Shown here: piece by piece, positions 47,036 through 57,441 of the stretch
Layout: each line of letters begins with the position of its first letter
Numbering within the stretch: position 1 is the first letter of the stretch
Assembly (NCBI GenBank): GCA_009929445.1
Contig: SAAL01000002.1
Location: 16,216-80,215, forward strand
Length of the DNA stretch: 64,000 bases
Origin: Bacteroidia bacterium
Lineage (GTDB): Bacteria; Bacteroidota; Bacteroidia; Bacteroidales; Paludibacteraceae
Reading direction: 5' to 3'
The notes under the pieces: generated by a model
What the model saw: only the letters and a program-made list of their open reading frames with translations
Told to the model about the DNA's origin: nothing
Databases searched by the model: none
Program-made: the position numbers and the translations under genes

Positions 47036-48457
47036 GTGGACTATTTAAGAATTGCGTTTAATATGAAAAAACAAAGTATAAGAACTAAAGTATCATTTTT
47101 CGGGTTTTCCCCCTTTAGGGGGTTAGGGGTCCTATTACTTTTCCTCCCTCTTCTTGCTTTTTCTCAGCAAAAAATGGATTTGGAAGAATGCCTGCAAATC
47201 GGACTGGAGCAAAATTTCGATATCCGGATTTCGAGAAACAACCGGCAAATAACCGACAACAATGCCACACGCGGTAACGCAGGCATGCTACCTACAGTGG
47301 ATCTCAGCAGCAGTTTCGGTACTTCGGCAAGCGGAAGCAATCAAATACCCTTGGACGGAAGCGATAAAATAAAAATCCGCGGTTCACACACCGAAACGCT
47401 GAATGCAGGTGTAAACTTGAACTGGATGCTTTTTGAAGGTTTCAGGGCTCAAACGAGCTACAAAAAATTGCAAGAATTGCAAAAAATGGGCGAACTGAAC
47501 ACGCAATCAGTCGTTGAGAATTTCATAGCCGACCTTTCGGCAGAATACTACAACTACGTACAGCAAAATATTCGGATGAAAAACCTGCGTTCGGCAGTTC
47601 GCCTTTCGCGTGAGCGGCTGCGAATAGTGGAAGCCCGTTATCAGATTGGAAATATGTCGAGGCTGGACTTGCAGCAGGCACGGGTTGACTTCAACACCGA
47701 CAGCTCACGACTGATGCATCAGTATGAATTGCTGAACACATCGCGCATAAAACTGAACGAACTAATGGGAAATCAGGATGTCGACAGGCAATTTCAAACT
47801 ACCGACACGGCTATCCTTGTTGTTACTATCCTGGATAAAAAGGCACTACAAGAAAGAATATACACCGATAATATTCTGATGAAACTGGCTGAAAAAGATA
47901 AAGTGATCAGTGAACTCGACCTTAAAACGGCTTTAAGTCAGAACTTTCCTTATCTGAGGCTTAATGCCGGTTATGGTTTAACTCATTTCAATTATAACCG
48001 GGGAAATCTGGACAAACAAAATACGTGGGGCCCTAACGTGGGATTGACACTTGGATTTCGGCTTTTCGACGGATTCAATAAGGCACGCGAACAGAACAAT
48101 GCACGCATACAGATTAAAAACAGAGAATTAGAACAGGACCGGTTGAAACTATCGCTTAACAGCCAGTTTACCAATATCTGGCTGTCTTACCGGAATAATA
48201 TCGAACTGCTTTCTCTTGAAAAAATCAGCCTTGAAAATGCCCGGTTGAATTACGAAATTGCGATGGACAGATACAAATTGGGTGATTTATCCGGCTTACA
48301 ACTTCGGGAAGCGCAAAACAATCTGCAGGCAGCCGAGGAGCGACTGGTTTCGGCCGAATACAGTGCCAAACTGTATGAAATATCACTGATGCAAATCAGC
48401 GGAAGAATTGGGGAATACTTAAGCCCCTCCAAACCTCTCCAAAGGGGAGGTTTTTAA
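47036..48457 (+). CDS. TolC-like outer membrane efflux protein
   Basis: MDLEECLQIGLEQNFDIRISRNN; two-repeat TolC pattern. Confidence 0.9.
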   Translation: MDYLRIAFNMKKQSIRTKVSFFGFSPFRGLGVLLLFLPLLAFSQQKMDLEECLQIGLEQNFDIRISRNNRQITDNNATRGNAGMLPTVDLSSSFGTSASGSNQIPLDGSDKIKIRGSHTETLNAGVNLNWMLFEGFRAQTSYKKLQELQKMGELNTQSVVENFIADLSAEYYNYVQQNIRMKNLRSAVRLSRERLRIVEARYQIGNMSRLDLQQARVDFNTDSSRLMHQYELLNTSRIKLNELMGNQDVDRQFQTTDTAILVVTILDKKALQERIYTDNILMKLAEKDKVISELDLKTALSQNFPYLRLNAGYGLTHFNYNRGNLDKQNTWGPNVGLTLGFRLFDGFNKAREQNNARIQIKNRELEQDRLKLSLNSQFTNIWLSYRNNIELLSLEKISLENARLNYEIAMDRYKLGDLSGLQLREAQNNLQAAEERLVSAEYSAKLYEISLMQISGRIGEYLSPSKPLQRGGF

Positions 48458-48525
48458 AGTTCAAAATTGCGGGAGCTATTAGCTATTCCCGATAGTCGTT
48501 TTTTGCTTTTTGAAGTTTACCAGGG

Positions 48526-49242
48526 CTACCTCATCGGCACTTCCATCAGCAGGATTTCTGCGTCCTGTGTCAGCGCTTTCACGTTGAAATTATCCAAATC
48601 CCACATTCCGAATCCATCGCGGGTTTCCAGCTTCTGCCCGTTCACTTCAAAATCTCCGCTCAAAACAAAAGCGTACACTCCGTTTCCTTTCTTTTTAACA
48701 TCATAATTAAGCGAGAAATCTTTGTCAAACTGCCCCAGGTGAAACCATGCATCCTGATGTACCCAAACTCCTTCGTCATCGGCATTGGGTGAAACTACCT
48801 GCTGAAATTTATTCCGGCGGTCGTTTACGTCGAGCGTGATTTGGTCATAACGAGGCGTTACACCTTTCCTGTCCGGGAAAACCCAGATTTGAAGGAATTT
48901 CACCTGCCGGTCGTTGTTATGATTGTACTCACTGTGATAAACTCCCGTTCCTGCACTCATCACCTGCACGTCGCCATGACGAATTACCGTCTTATTTCCC
49001 ATGCTGTCTTTGTGTTCGAGATCGCCTTCCAGCGGAATACTGACAATTTCCATGTCGTTGTGCGGATGCGTACCGAATCCCTGTCCGGCCTGCACGGTAT
49101 CGTCATTCAGCACCCGCAACATACCAAAATGAACACGCTCAGGATTGTGATAACCGGCAAAACTGAATGTGTGGTATGAGTTGAGCCAACCGTGATCGGC
49201 ATGTCCGCGCGAACTGGCTTTATGTAAAACTGTGTTAGTCAT
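48526..49242 (-). CDS. pirin family protein
   Basis: ADHGWLNSYHTFSFAGYHNPERVHFGMLRVLNDDTV...GTHPHNDMEIVSI. Confidence 0.93.
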   Translation of the reverse strand: MTNTVLHKASSRGHADHGWLNSYHTFSFAGYHNPERVHFGMLRVLNDDTVQAGQGFGTHPHNDMEIVSIPLEGDLEHKDSMGNKTVIRHGDVQVMSAGTGVYHSEYNHNNDRQVKFLQIWVFPDRKGVTPRYDQITLDVNDRRNKFQQVVSPNADDEGVWVHQDAWFHLGQFDKDFSLNYDVKKKGNGVYAFVLSGDFEVNGQKLETRDGFGMWDLDNFNVKALTQDAEILLMEVPMR

Positions 49243-49579
49243 TTTAATGTCTCCAATTTTTTAAAAAATTGATTGTTATTTTTGTTTAATTGTAAGTAAA
49301 ACAATCATAATGCGATTTAAGTTGAAATGTAAAAATTGATAGTTGATAAGAAAAATTGATAATTAAACAGGCGTTTCGGGATTTATTCCGAAAACCATGA
49401 TTTTTTTAATTACACTACCTTAATATACTGATATTGAATTCATTCACCGTTTATTTTTTAACAATACGCCGATTTAAAAATTAATTTATGTATATTTACT
49501 AAATATTTATTGAATTATTTCTTTTTGAACAAAATTAAAAATTATCTTTGCAAAAATAACTTCATAAAAACCTATTACT

Positions 49580-50920
49580 ATGCCAGTACAAAAGAAAAAC
49601 GTAATTATCATCGGCGCAGCTGGTCGTGATTTTCACAATTTCAACACCTATTTCCGCGACAACGAGATGTACAATGTTGTGGCATTTACTGCAGCACAGA
49701 TTCCCGATATCGACGGCCGGAAATATCCGTCGGAACTTGCCGGAAAGCTTTACCCGCAGGGAATTCCCATCCATGCCGAAACAGATTTGGTAAAACTGAT
49801 ACGTGAACTGAAAGCGGATATCTGTGTATTCTCCTACAGCGATGTCACTTACTACAAAGTGATGGGTGTGAGCGCCATAGTGAATGCTGCGGGTGCCGAT
49901 TTCATGTTGCTGGGACCTTCGCAGACACAAATCAAGAGTACTAAACCCGTCATTTCGGTATGCGCTGTAAGAACAGGCTGCGGAAAAAGCCAAACCTCGC
50001 GCAAAGTAATCGAAGTATTGATGGAGATGGGGCTGAAAGTTGTGGCAGTGCGCCATCCGATGCCTTATGGCAACCTGGTGGAACAAAAAGTACAGCGATT
50101 TGCGACGGTGGACGACCTCAAAAAGCACAAATGCACCATCGAAGAAATGGAAGAATACGAACCGCACGTAGTTCGCGGCAACGTGATATATGCCGGAGTG
50201 GATTACGAAGCTATTTTGCGGGAAGCTGAAAAAGAAGCGGATGTAGTAATCTGGGATGGAGGAAACAACGACTTCTCATTCTACGTGCCCGATCTGATGA
50301 TTACGGTGGTCGATCCGCACCGGCCGGGCAACGAACTGTCGTACTATCCGGGCGAAGTGACGCTGCGTGTGGCCGATGTGGTGGTAATAAATAAAATGGA
50401 CAGCGCTTCGCCTGAAAACATCCAGGTGGTAAGAGAAAACATCGAAAAAGTGAATCCTACCGCAGTGGTTATTGATGCTGCTTCACCGCTCACCGTTCAT
50501 CATCCCGAACTGATTAAAGGAAAACGCGTACTGGTGGTGGAAGATGGTCCTACCCTCACTCACGGCGAGATGAAACTCGGTGCCGGAACGGTTGCTGCGC
50601 GTAAATACGGCGCTAAGGAAATGGTTGATCCACGTCCGTTTGTAGTTGGAAAATTGGCAGAAACATTCGAAACGTATCCCAATATCGGATTACTGCTTCC
50701 GGCAATGGGCTATGGCGAACAGCAGATTGCTGACCTTGAAAAAACGATTAACAATACCGATTGCGATACGGTGGTCATTGCTACTCCAATCGATTTACAG
50801 CGGATAGTGAAAATCAATAAACCTTCGACTAAGGTAGATTACGACCTGGAAGAAATAGGCCGTCCGAAACTCTCCGATGTGTTGGGTGATTTCGTAAAAA
50901 AACACAATCTGGTGAAATGA
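49580..50920 (+). CDS. cyclic 2,3-diphosphoglycerate synthetase-like GTPase
   Basis: IIGAAGRDFHNFNTYFRDN; VRTGCGKSQTSRKV; INKMDSA. Confidence 0.85.
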   Translation: MPVQKKNVIIIGAAGRDFHNFNTYFRDNEMYNVVAFTAAQIPDIDGRKYPSELAGKLYPQGIPIHAETDLVKLIRELKADICVFSYSDVTYYKVMGVSAIVNAAGADFMLLGPSQTQIKSTKPVISVCAVRTGCGKSQTSRKVIEVLMEMGLKVVAVRHPMPYGNLVEQKVQRFATVDDLKKHKCTIEEMEEYEPHVVRGNVIYAGVDYEAILREAEKEADVVIWDGGNNDFSFYVPDLMITVVDPHRPGNELSYYPGEVTLRVADVVVINKMDSASPENIQVVRENIEKVNPTAVVIDAASPLTVHHPELIKGKRVLVVEDGPTLTHGEMKLGAGTVAARKYGAKEMVDPRPFVVGKLAETFETYPNIGLLLPAMGYGEQQIADLEKTINNTDCDTVVIATPIDLQRIVKINKPSTKVDYDLEEIGRPKLSDVLGDFVKKHNLVK

Positions 50921-51063
50921 AATACAGATTCTGAATTCAGATAACGATATTAATAATGGCTGAAATTCAAATGAATTTCAGCCATTAATAAAATTACCAT
51001 ACTCTTAAAAAACCTTTTCGAATTTGACGTCTTAATCGGTTGAAATTTATCTGTAAAATCAAA

Positions 51064-52758
51064 CTATTTTTCTCTTGCCCAGGGCCAGGCCATAATGCCA
51101 CCTTCCAGTACTTTTACATTCGTGTAGCCATTTGCCTGAAGAATCAGAGCGGCTTCGTAACCTCGCAGTGATATTTTGCACCAGGTAATGATTTCGATGT
51201 TTTTATCCTGTGGCAATTCCTCCACCCGTTTACGTAGCTGACCTAACGGTATCAGTTTTTCACCGACACCCAGACGCATTTGCTCATATTCATCCGGATT
51301 GCGGACATCCAGCAAGAGCATGGTATCTTTCTTGTTGAGTTTTTCCTTGAATTGCTCTGCTGAAATTCCGGTAAAGTAACCTTTTAATTTGTTCTGCATA
51401 ATATGAGCTGTGGCAATGCTGTGGTCTATTGCAAGCGAGAAAGGCGGCGCATATGGTAGATCGGCATTTACCATATCATCCACAGTTAACTTACCTTTTA
51501 TTGCCATTGCCCAAATAGCAACCTGCTTACTTACATCGCCCGGGCCGAGTACCTGTGCACCCAATATCAGTCCGGATTGCTTATCGACAATCAATTTTGT
51601 AATCAACAGATTTCCGTGCATAAATCCGGGTTTGTCCAAACTGGCATTTACCACTGTTTCAATATCACTGAATCCCATTTTCAATGCATTTTGCTCCGAA
51701 AGTCCGGTAGAACCTACACCATAATCGAAGACCTTGCAAATACCTGTTTGGATTGTTCCGGGGAATTTAGCTACATTGCCCACAATAACGTTTTCGCCTG
51801 CTACCCGTCCCTGTAAATTAGCCAAATCGCCATAAGGTGCATGAACCGGTTGATGGGTAATCAGATTGGGGATCTGAATACAATCTCCTACTGCATATAT
51901 ATCCGGATCGGAAGTTTGCATAAACTCGTCAACCACAATTCCGCCGGTATTTCCCAGCGTTAATCCAGCCTCCTTTGCCAGTTTTGTATTAGGTATTACC
52001 CCAACAGCTATCACAGCCAATTCGCATGGAATTTCCGTTCCATCCTGCAATTTTACAGCCGTGAGTTTCCCGTTTTCACCCAGAAAAGAAGCCACTCCGT
52101 TTTGCAGGATTACGTTCGCTTTTGTTTTTACATACTTCTCCACCAAACGTGCCATTTGTTTGTCGAGAAAAGTGAGAAGCTGTGGCAACAGTTCTACCAG
52201 TGTTATTTCGATACCTGCCAGTTGCAATGCCTCGCAAGTTTCGATACCGATTAATCCACCTCCTATTACTACTGCTTTTTTGATTTTTCTCTCATCGCGG
52301 ATTTTGCGCAAATAATCGGCATCCGAAAGAGATTGAAGTGTGGTTATTCCTTCGAGTTCAATTCCCGGTACAGGCGGTCTGCGTGGTGTAGCTCCGGTTG
52401 CAATCACCAGTTTGTCGTATTCTGCAATTCCGGTTTCGCCGGTTGTCAGGTCTGTAAACTCAATGCATTTATTCTCTCTGTCAATTTTAGTTACTTCAGT
52501 AAGCACTTTGGTAGTAATTTTCTTGGCATTCCAGAAGAATTTAGAGTCGCGTACCACTCCGGCCGGAGAGCATAGAAGCTGGCTACGATCGTCAAAAAAA
52601 CCACCAATATAGTAAGGATATCCACATGAAGCCATCGAAAGATCCGATGCCTTCTGATAAATGGAAATTTCAGCGTTTTCATCCATCCGGCGGGCTTTTG
52701 ATGCCGCTTTTGGACCGGCAGCCGAACCGCCGATAACGATTATTCGTTTTGTGCTCAT
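51064..52758 (-). CDS. CoA-disulfide reductase-like FAD oxidoreductase with rhodanese domain
   Basis: IVIGGSAAGPKAASKARR; SMASCGYPYYIGG; C-terminal LLDVRNPDEYE. Confidence 0.9.
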   Translation of the reverse strand: MSTKRIIVIGGSAAGPKAASKARRMDENAEISIYQKASDLSMASCGYPYYIGGFFDDRSQLLCSPAGVVRDSKFFWNAKKITTKVLTEVTKIDRENKCIEFTDLTTGETGIAEYDKLVIATGATPRRPPVPGIELEGITTLQSLSDADYLRKIRDERKIKKAVVIGGGLIGIETCEALQLAGIEITLVELLPQLLTFLDKQMARLVEKYVKTKANVILQNGVASFLGENGKLTAVKLQDGTEIPCELAVIAVGVIPNTKLAKEAGLTLGNTGGIVVDEFMQTSDPDIYAVGDCIQIPNLITHQPVHAPYGDLANLQGRVAGENVIVGNVAKFPGTIQTGICKVFDYGVGSTGLSEQNALKMGFSDIETVVNASLDKPGFMHGNLLITKLIVDKQSGLILGAQVLGPGDVSKQVAIWAMAIKGKLTVDDMVNADLPYAPPFSLAIDHSIATAHIMQNKLKGYFTGISAEQFKEKLNKKDTMLLLDVRNPDEYEQMRLGVGEKLIPLGQLRKRVEELPQDKNIEIITWCKISLRGYEAALILQANGYTNVKVLEGGIMAWPWAREK

Positions 52759-52785
52759 ACCGATATTTTTTTTTAATGTAACTTT

Positions 52786-53298
52786 TTAAAATCTGATCTT
52801 TTTAAATTCGTCTTTCATCCGGTTTAAGTCATTCAGCCAGTCTTCTATATCATTCTCATGTTCTATTTCTTCATTCAAAATTGATACAGCCATTTGATGA
52901 GTAGTATGATCTTTCCCGTTTGTAAAATCGGCAATCTCTTTGTAACGCTTTATAGCGCATCGTTCGCCCGATAGATTTTGTTCTAAAATAACTTCAATAT
53001 ACGGATCGTTTGGTTCGTCGTACGTACAACGGGCCAGTTTTGTCCACTCAGTAGGATTTATCACGGGTGTACCTCCGAGTTGAATAATTCTGTCGACGAC
53101 CAGAACTGCATGTCCGAGTTCCTGCGTTGCATGCAATAATAATTCCGGTTCCACTTCGCTGCGCATGGGGCCTTCCATAAGCCGGGCTCCAATCCAGTAC
53201 TGATAATATGCCAGCCATTCTTCTGAAAGGGCTGCATTTAACATGTCAATTAATTGCCTGACATCAACCGATGCCACTTTAATACCTTGTTGTCCCAT
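52786..53298 (-). CDS. ferritin-like domain protein
   Basis: NAALSEEWLAYYQYWIGARLMEG...ATQELGHAVLVVDRIIQLGG. Confidence 0.85.
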   Translation of the reverse strand: MGQQGIKVASVDVRQLIDMLNAALSEEWLAYYQYWIGARLMEGPMRSEVEPELLLHATQELGHAVLVVDRIIQLGGTPVINPTEWTKLARCTYDEPNDPYIEVILEQNLSGERCAIKRYKEIADFTNGKDHTTHQMAVSILNEEIEHENDIEDWLNDLNRMKDEFKKIRF

Positions 53299-53389
53299 AA
53301 GATTATTTTTTTAAAAGAGTTTTACACTCACATTTATGATAAATAAGTTGAGTTACTACTTAAAATGACTTTTTATTTTCCGGTTACTT

Positions 53390-53800
53390 TTAATTATTCA
53401 CATTTTCAGCTATTGCATCCATCAGGAATGCAGGCGGAGCACATGGCTTCCAGTTTGTTGTTCCCACAAATGCAATTTCTGTTTCAGCTTCGTTGATTAG
53501 TTCGTTTTGTTCGTTGTACAAGTGATAGGTAAACCACATACGTACGCCTTTCATAGCTTTCAGAGTTGTTTTCACCGTCAGGAGTTCATCGTAACGGGTC
53601 GATTTGATGAATCTGAAATTCATCCGGATAACCGGACACATCACTCCGGCTTCTTCTATTGAAGCGTAAGGCACTCCGATGCTGCGAAGTAATTCCCAGC
53701 GAGCTGCTTCGTAATACTTCACATAATTAGCATGATGCATAGTCCCCATTTTATCGGTGTCGGGGTAAGTAACTCTGAACTTATATTCGTGCTCAATCAT
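53390..53800 (-). CDS. acyl-CoA thioesterase (YbgC/4HBT)
   Basis: FRVTYPDTDKMGTMHHANYVKYYEAARWELLR. Confidence 0.9.
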   Translation of the reverse strand: MIEHEYKFRVTYPDTDKMGTMHHANYVKYYEAARWELLRSIGVPYASIEEAGVMCPVIRMNFRFIKSTRYDELLTVKTTLKAMKGVRMWFTYHLYNEQNELINEAETEIAFVGTTNWKPCAPPAFLMDAIAENVNN

Positions 53801-53812
53801 AAACCATACAGT

Positions 53813-54190
53813 TTAGTTATGGCTACAAACGTGTCCTTCTTCATGGGCATGTGAAGCACAATTTGAACCACCATCCTGAATATTTCCAGCCAGATAATCT
53901 TTTACTAATTGATGTACGTCACCTTTACAATTACGAATAACCTGAATGTTTTGAGAAGCTAATTTATTGACTGCTCCATCTCCTATTCCTCCGGCAAGCA
54001 TTATTCTGACATCTATTTGTGCCAGTTCAGAAGCAATATTTGACTTACAACCGCAACCTTTCGGAGATTCCAGAATGGTTTCCGCAATTATTTCGTTATT
54101 GTCCGAAATGAGAAAAATGGTGTAAAACTCACAATGCCCGAAATGAGCATCTATTTGGTTGTTTTCTTTTGTTGGTACTGCTATTTTCAT
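53813..54190 (-). CDS. NifX/NifB (ORP-like) dinitrogenase cofactor family protein
   Basis: MKIAVPTKENNQIDAHFGHCEFYTIF...AGGIGDGAVNKL. Confidence 0.85.
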   Translation of the reverse strand: MKIAVPTKENNQIDAHFGHCEFYTIFLISDNNEIIAETILESPKGCGCKSNIASELAQIDVRIMLAGGIGDGAVNKLASQNIQVIRNCKGDVHQLVKDYLAGNIQDGGSNCASHAHEEGHVCSHN

Positions 54191-54280
54191 ACTTTTTTTT
54201 TTGATTTATTGGTTCCAAATTCCCGAAAAAGGGACTTGAAAGCCGGTGTCTGATGAATTATATTTTAAATTGAAATTTAA

Positions 54281-55111
54281 TTAAATAACCTGTGAATATC
54301 CGGTATAAAAAAGATCAATATGTTCGCCCAATTTGGTTTTAAGCAGCTTGAAGGCGTTTTCTCCCGAACAATGTCCGGTGATGAAAAGTGTATCGGGGTA
54401 AATCTTTTTAAGTTCACTGCCAATGTTTTCAATTTCGGCTTCAGTTTCAAATCTTTGAGTCGCATTACTGTCCGATAAATGGAAACCACCCATCACAGTT
54501 CCGATTTTTTTGGTAGGCGACAATAAAATTGAACTCAAAATATTCAGAAGTCCTCTGTGCGCACAACCGGTATAAACAAACAGATTATCAGTGCCAAAGG
54601 AAATGACCAGTTCGTGATTAAAATCATCGGATAACAGTCCGTTTCCTCTCTGTTTGAACAAAGCGGCATTGGCTTTGGGCAACGGATATTTGTTCTCTGT
54701 TGCCGAAAACACACGTATTTCATCTCTGATTACCATTTCTGAATCAACAAACACAAATCTTTCGGCGTAAGGACTGAAATCAAAGTCGATGTTTATCGGA
54801 TGAAGACCATTTCGGGTTGAAAAAAATGATTGATTAATTGCATTTTCAGACAAAACTATTTTTGCCTTAACGTTCACTGTCAGAAATTCAGGCAATCCAC
54901 CGATATGGTCGGCATGTCCGTGTGAAATGAATACAAAATCAACTTCGTTGAGATCAATTCCCAATTTTTCGGCATTCGTTATAAACACATCAGATGCACC
55001 TGTATCAAGTAGGCATTTATAGTTCTCCGTTTCTAAATAAATACATAATCCATGCTCAGATTCGAGTGTATCATCGAATTTTCGATTGTCAGCTAATACT
55101 GTAATTTTCAT
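54281..55111 (-). CDS. MBL-fold metallohydrolase
   Basis: FVFISHGHADHIGGLPEF; FVYTGCAHRGLLNI. Confidence 0.92.
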   Translation of the reverse strand: MKITVLADNRKFDDTLESEHGLCIYLETENYKCLLDTGASDVFITNAEKLGIDLNEVDFVFISHGHADHIGGLPEFLTVNVKAKIVLSENAINQSFFSTRNGLHPINIDFDFSPYAERFVFVDSEMVIRDEIRVFSATENKYPLPKANAALFKQRGNGLLSDDFNHELVISFGTDNLFVYTGCAHRGLLNILSSILLSPTKKIGTVMGGFHLSDSNATQRFETEAEIENIGSELKKIYPDTLFITGHCSGENAFKLLKTKLGEHIDLFYTGYSQVI

Positions 55112-55569
55112 TTTTCCGGATTATTTATCGGAATCAATTCCTCATCGCTGAAAGTGTTACAATCTTTACATTGCACATGATTTTCAAGCCCTCCTATCAG
55201 TTTGTAGCACCGACGGCAACGATACCAGGCTCTGTCGAACTGTACATTTCCTCCCTCTATTACTATCATGTTGCCTTCAACAAGTGCTTGTGCTATTGTT
55301 TTACGGGCTTTCTCATAAATTCGGGTTAACGTTGGGCGCGAAACATTCATTTGTACAGCTGCCTGATCCTGATTCATCCCTTCGTAATCGAGAAGCCGGA
55401 TTGCTTCATATTCATCGTAAAGCAATGACACGGAGCTCAGCATTCTGCGGGGGATGCCAAAAGGTTTAAATCCCTTCATCAATGGAGGAATGGATATTTT
55501 TCGGTCTTGTTTGGGTCGGGGCATAATTCTGATTTTAGGAAATGAATATATTTGGTTTGTGAATGACAA
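55108..55569 (-). CDS. DUF134 (UPF0251) HTH regulator
   Basis: MPRPKQDRKI...LLDYEGMNQDQAAVQMNVSRPTLTRIYEKARKTIAQAL. Confidence 0.92.
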   Translation of the reverse strand: MSFTNQIYSFPKIRIMPRPKQDRKISIPPLMKGFKPFGIPRRMLSSVSLLYDEYEAIRLLDYEGMNQDQAAVQMNVSRPTLTRIYEKARKTIAQALVEGNMIVIEGGNVQFDRAWYRCRRCYKLIGGLENHVQCKDCNTFSDEELIPINNPEK

Positions 55570-55587
55570 AGATAAAGAAATAATTAT

Positions 55588-55599
55588 GAACTTATGTTC
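55588..55599. promoter_or_regulatory. palindromic site GAACTTATGTTC
   Basis: Upstream of DUF134 gene, near a reverse-strand TATCTTTG box. Confidence 0.7.
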
Positions 55600-55679
55600 G
55601 TTTTATTGAAAAATTTATTCACAAAAAAAGGGAAAAACAGTGTATACGTTTCTCCCTTTCTTATCAGTTGGTTTACTTT

Positions 55680-56390
55680 TTATTTTTTACCCAGCGCTGC
55701 TTCAACTTTGTCTTTTGACAATTTTTTTGTACAGAAGAACCAGTCGTAGCATTTCACTCCTTCCTCCTCGCCTTCCATACGACTTTTAGCCACACCACAT
55801 GAACCGGCAGTAGGTACAATCACATCATCACCCGGACGCCAGTCGGCAGGCATTGCTACACCAAAATTATCAGCAGTTTGAAGAGCAATAATGACACGTT
55901 TCAGCTCGTCAAAATTACGTCCCAGCGAAAGTGGATAATAAATCATGGCGCGGATTATTCCTTTGGGATCAATAAAAAATACAGCACGAACTGCTTTCGT
56001 ATTGCTTTCGCCCGGTTGCATCATACCGTATTTGTTGGCCACTTCCATGGTAATGTCTTCGATAAGCGGGAAATTTACTTCCACGTTTTTCATTCCTTTG
56101 TACTCTATTTTTTCTTTAATGGTTCTTAGCCAGGCTATGTGGCTGTATAATCCATCGACCGAAAGACCCACTAACTGTGTATTAAGTGCATCGAAATCTT
56201 TTTGCATCGAAGCAAAAGTCATAAATTCAGAAGTACATACGGGTGTAAAGTCGGCCGGATGACTGAAAAGAATAGCCCACTTGCCTGCATAGTCTTCGGG
56301 AAAATTAATGTTACCCTGAGTAGTTACTGCTTTGAAAGAAGGTGCTTTGTCGCCAATACGCGGCAATGAAATAATTTCGTTTGTTTCCAT
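55680..56390 (-). CDS. peroxiredoxin (1-Cys/Prx6 type)
   Basis: SHPADFTPVCTSEFMTFA...NFGVAMPADWRPGDDVIVPT. Confidence 0.94.
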   Translation of the reverse strand: METNEIISLPRIGDKAPSFKAVTTQGNINFPEDYAGKWAILFSHPADFTPVCTSEFMTFASMQKDFDALNTQLVGLSVDGLYSHIAWLRTIKEKIEYKGMKNVEVNFPLIEDITMEVANKYGMMQPGESNTKAVRAVFFIDPKGIIRAMIYYPLSLGRNFDELKRVIIALQTADNFGVAMPADWRPGDDVIVPTAGSCGVAKSRMEGEEEGVKCYDWFFCTKKLSKDKVEAALGKK

Positions 56391-56525
56391 TTTCTTGATT
56401 GTATTATTTTATTTATACTATTGCCTTTGTTATTTTTATTCTGATGTGATAAAAGAAGATGAATTAAGTGAGTATGAATTCTACCACAATTTAGATATCC
56501 AAACTAACACTAAAACAACAATAAC

Positions 56526-56537
56526 GAACTTATGTTC
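56526..56537. promoter_or_regulatory. palindromic site GAACTTATGTTC
   Basis: Upstream of peroxiredoxin gene. Confidence 0.65.
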
Positions 56538-56564
56538 ATAATAATTTTATTAAATATTCAAAAA

Positions 56565-57398
56565 TCATAATGTCACTTGCAAAAAAATTGATTGAAATGC
56601 GAGGCGAACTGCTTCATCTTTCATGATCTCATTCAGTTTTCCTTCATCACATGCCGTACAGATTTTTTCATTTATAGGTATTTGTGCAAGCAAAGGAATA
56701 TTAAAGGTTTTAGCCAGTAAATCACCTCCGCCTTTACCAAACAAATAATATTTTTCTTCCGGATGAGGTGAAGGAATAAACCACGACATATTCTCAACAA
56801 TGCCCAATACCGGTATTCCAATTTGTTTATCTCCAAACATTTTAATTACTTTCTGAACATCGGACAATGCTACATGTTGCGGTGTAGTTACAACTATCGC
56901 TCCGCTTATTTCAAAATCCTGCAACAACGTAATATGCACATCGCCGGTACCCGGTGGTGTGTCAATGATTAAATAATCAAGTTTTCCCCAATTAGTGTCA
57001 TTTATCATTTGCTTTAATCCGTTTGAAAGCATTGGGCCCCGCCAGATAACTGCCTGATGAGAATCAAAAAAGAAACCTATAGACATAATTTTAATGCCGA
57101 AACGATTGTAGGGTTCAATCATATTTCTACCATTTTGTTCAATTATTTCAGGTCGATCGAAATTTTCCAGGTCGAAAAGAGTAGGAATGGATGGGCCGTA
57201 AATATCGGCATCCATTAATCCGACCGAATATCCTTCGAGTGCCAGCGATAAGGCCAGACCTGCTGCAACTGTGGATTTTCCCACTCCACCTTTTCCCGAT
57301 GCGACCATAAACATATTTTTCACATTCGGTAGTTTGTTTTTGACTATCGGATTATGTTTTTCTTTGGGTACATACCTGTAATTTTTTTCCTGTTCCAT
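56565..57398 (-). CDS. Mrp/NBP35-type P-loop ATPase
   Basis: MVASGKGGVGKSTVAAGLALSLA; DADIYGPSIPTLF; DTPPGTGDVHITL. Confidence 0.93.
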   Translation of the reverse strand: MEQEKNYRYVPKEKHNPIVKNKLPNVKNMFMVASGKGGVGKSTVAAGLALSLALEGYSVGLMDADIYGPSIPTLFDLENFDRPEIIEQNGRNMIEPYNRFGIKIMSIGFFFDSHQAVIWRGPMLSNGLKQMINDTNWGKLDYLIIDTPPGTGDVHITLLQDFEISGAIVVTTPQHVALSDVQKVIKMFGDKQIGIPVLGIVENMSWFIPSPHPEEKYYLFGKGGGDLLAKTFNIPLLAQIPINEKICTACDEGKLNEIMKDEAVRLAFQSIFLQVTL

Positions 57399-57441
57399 TG
57401 AGTTTGTATTATTTGTTGAGAAACTCTCATTATTCCTCTTA

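Noticed and set aside
53777-53788. GAACTTATATTC near-match to the GAACTTATGTTC operator
   Set aside because: One mismatch breaks the palindrome and it lies inside the thioesterase coding region; probably chance.
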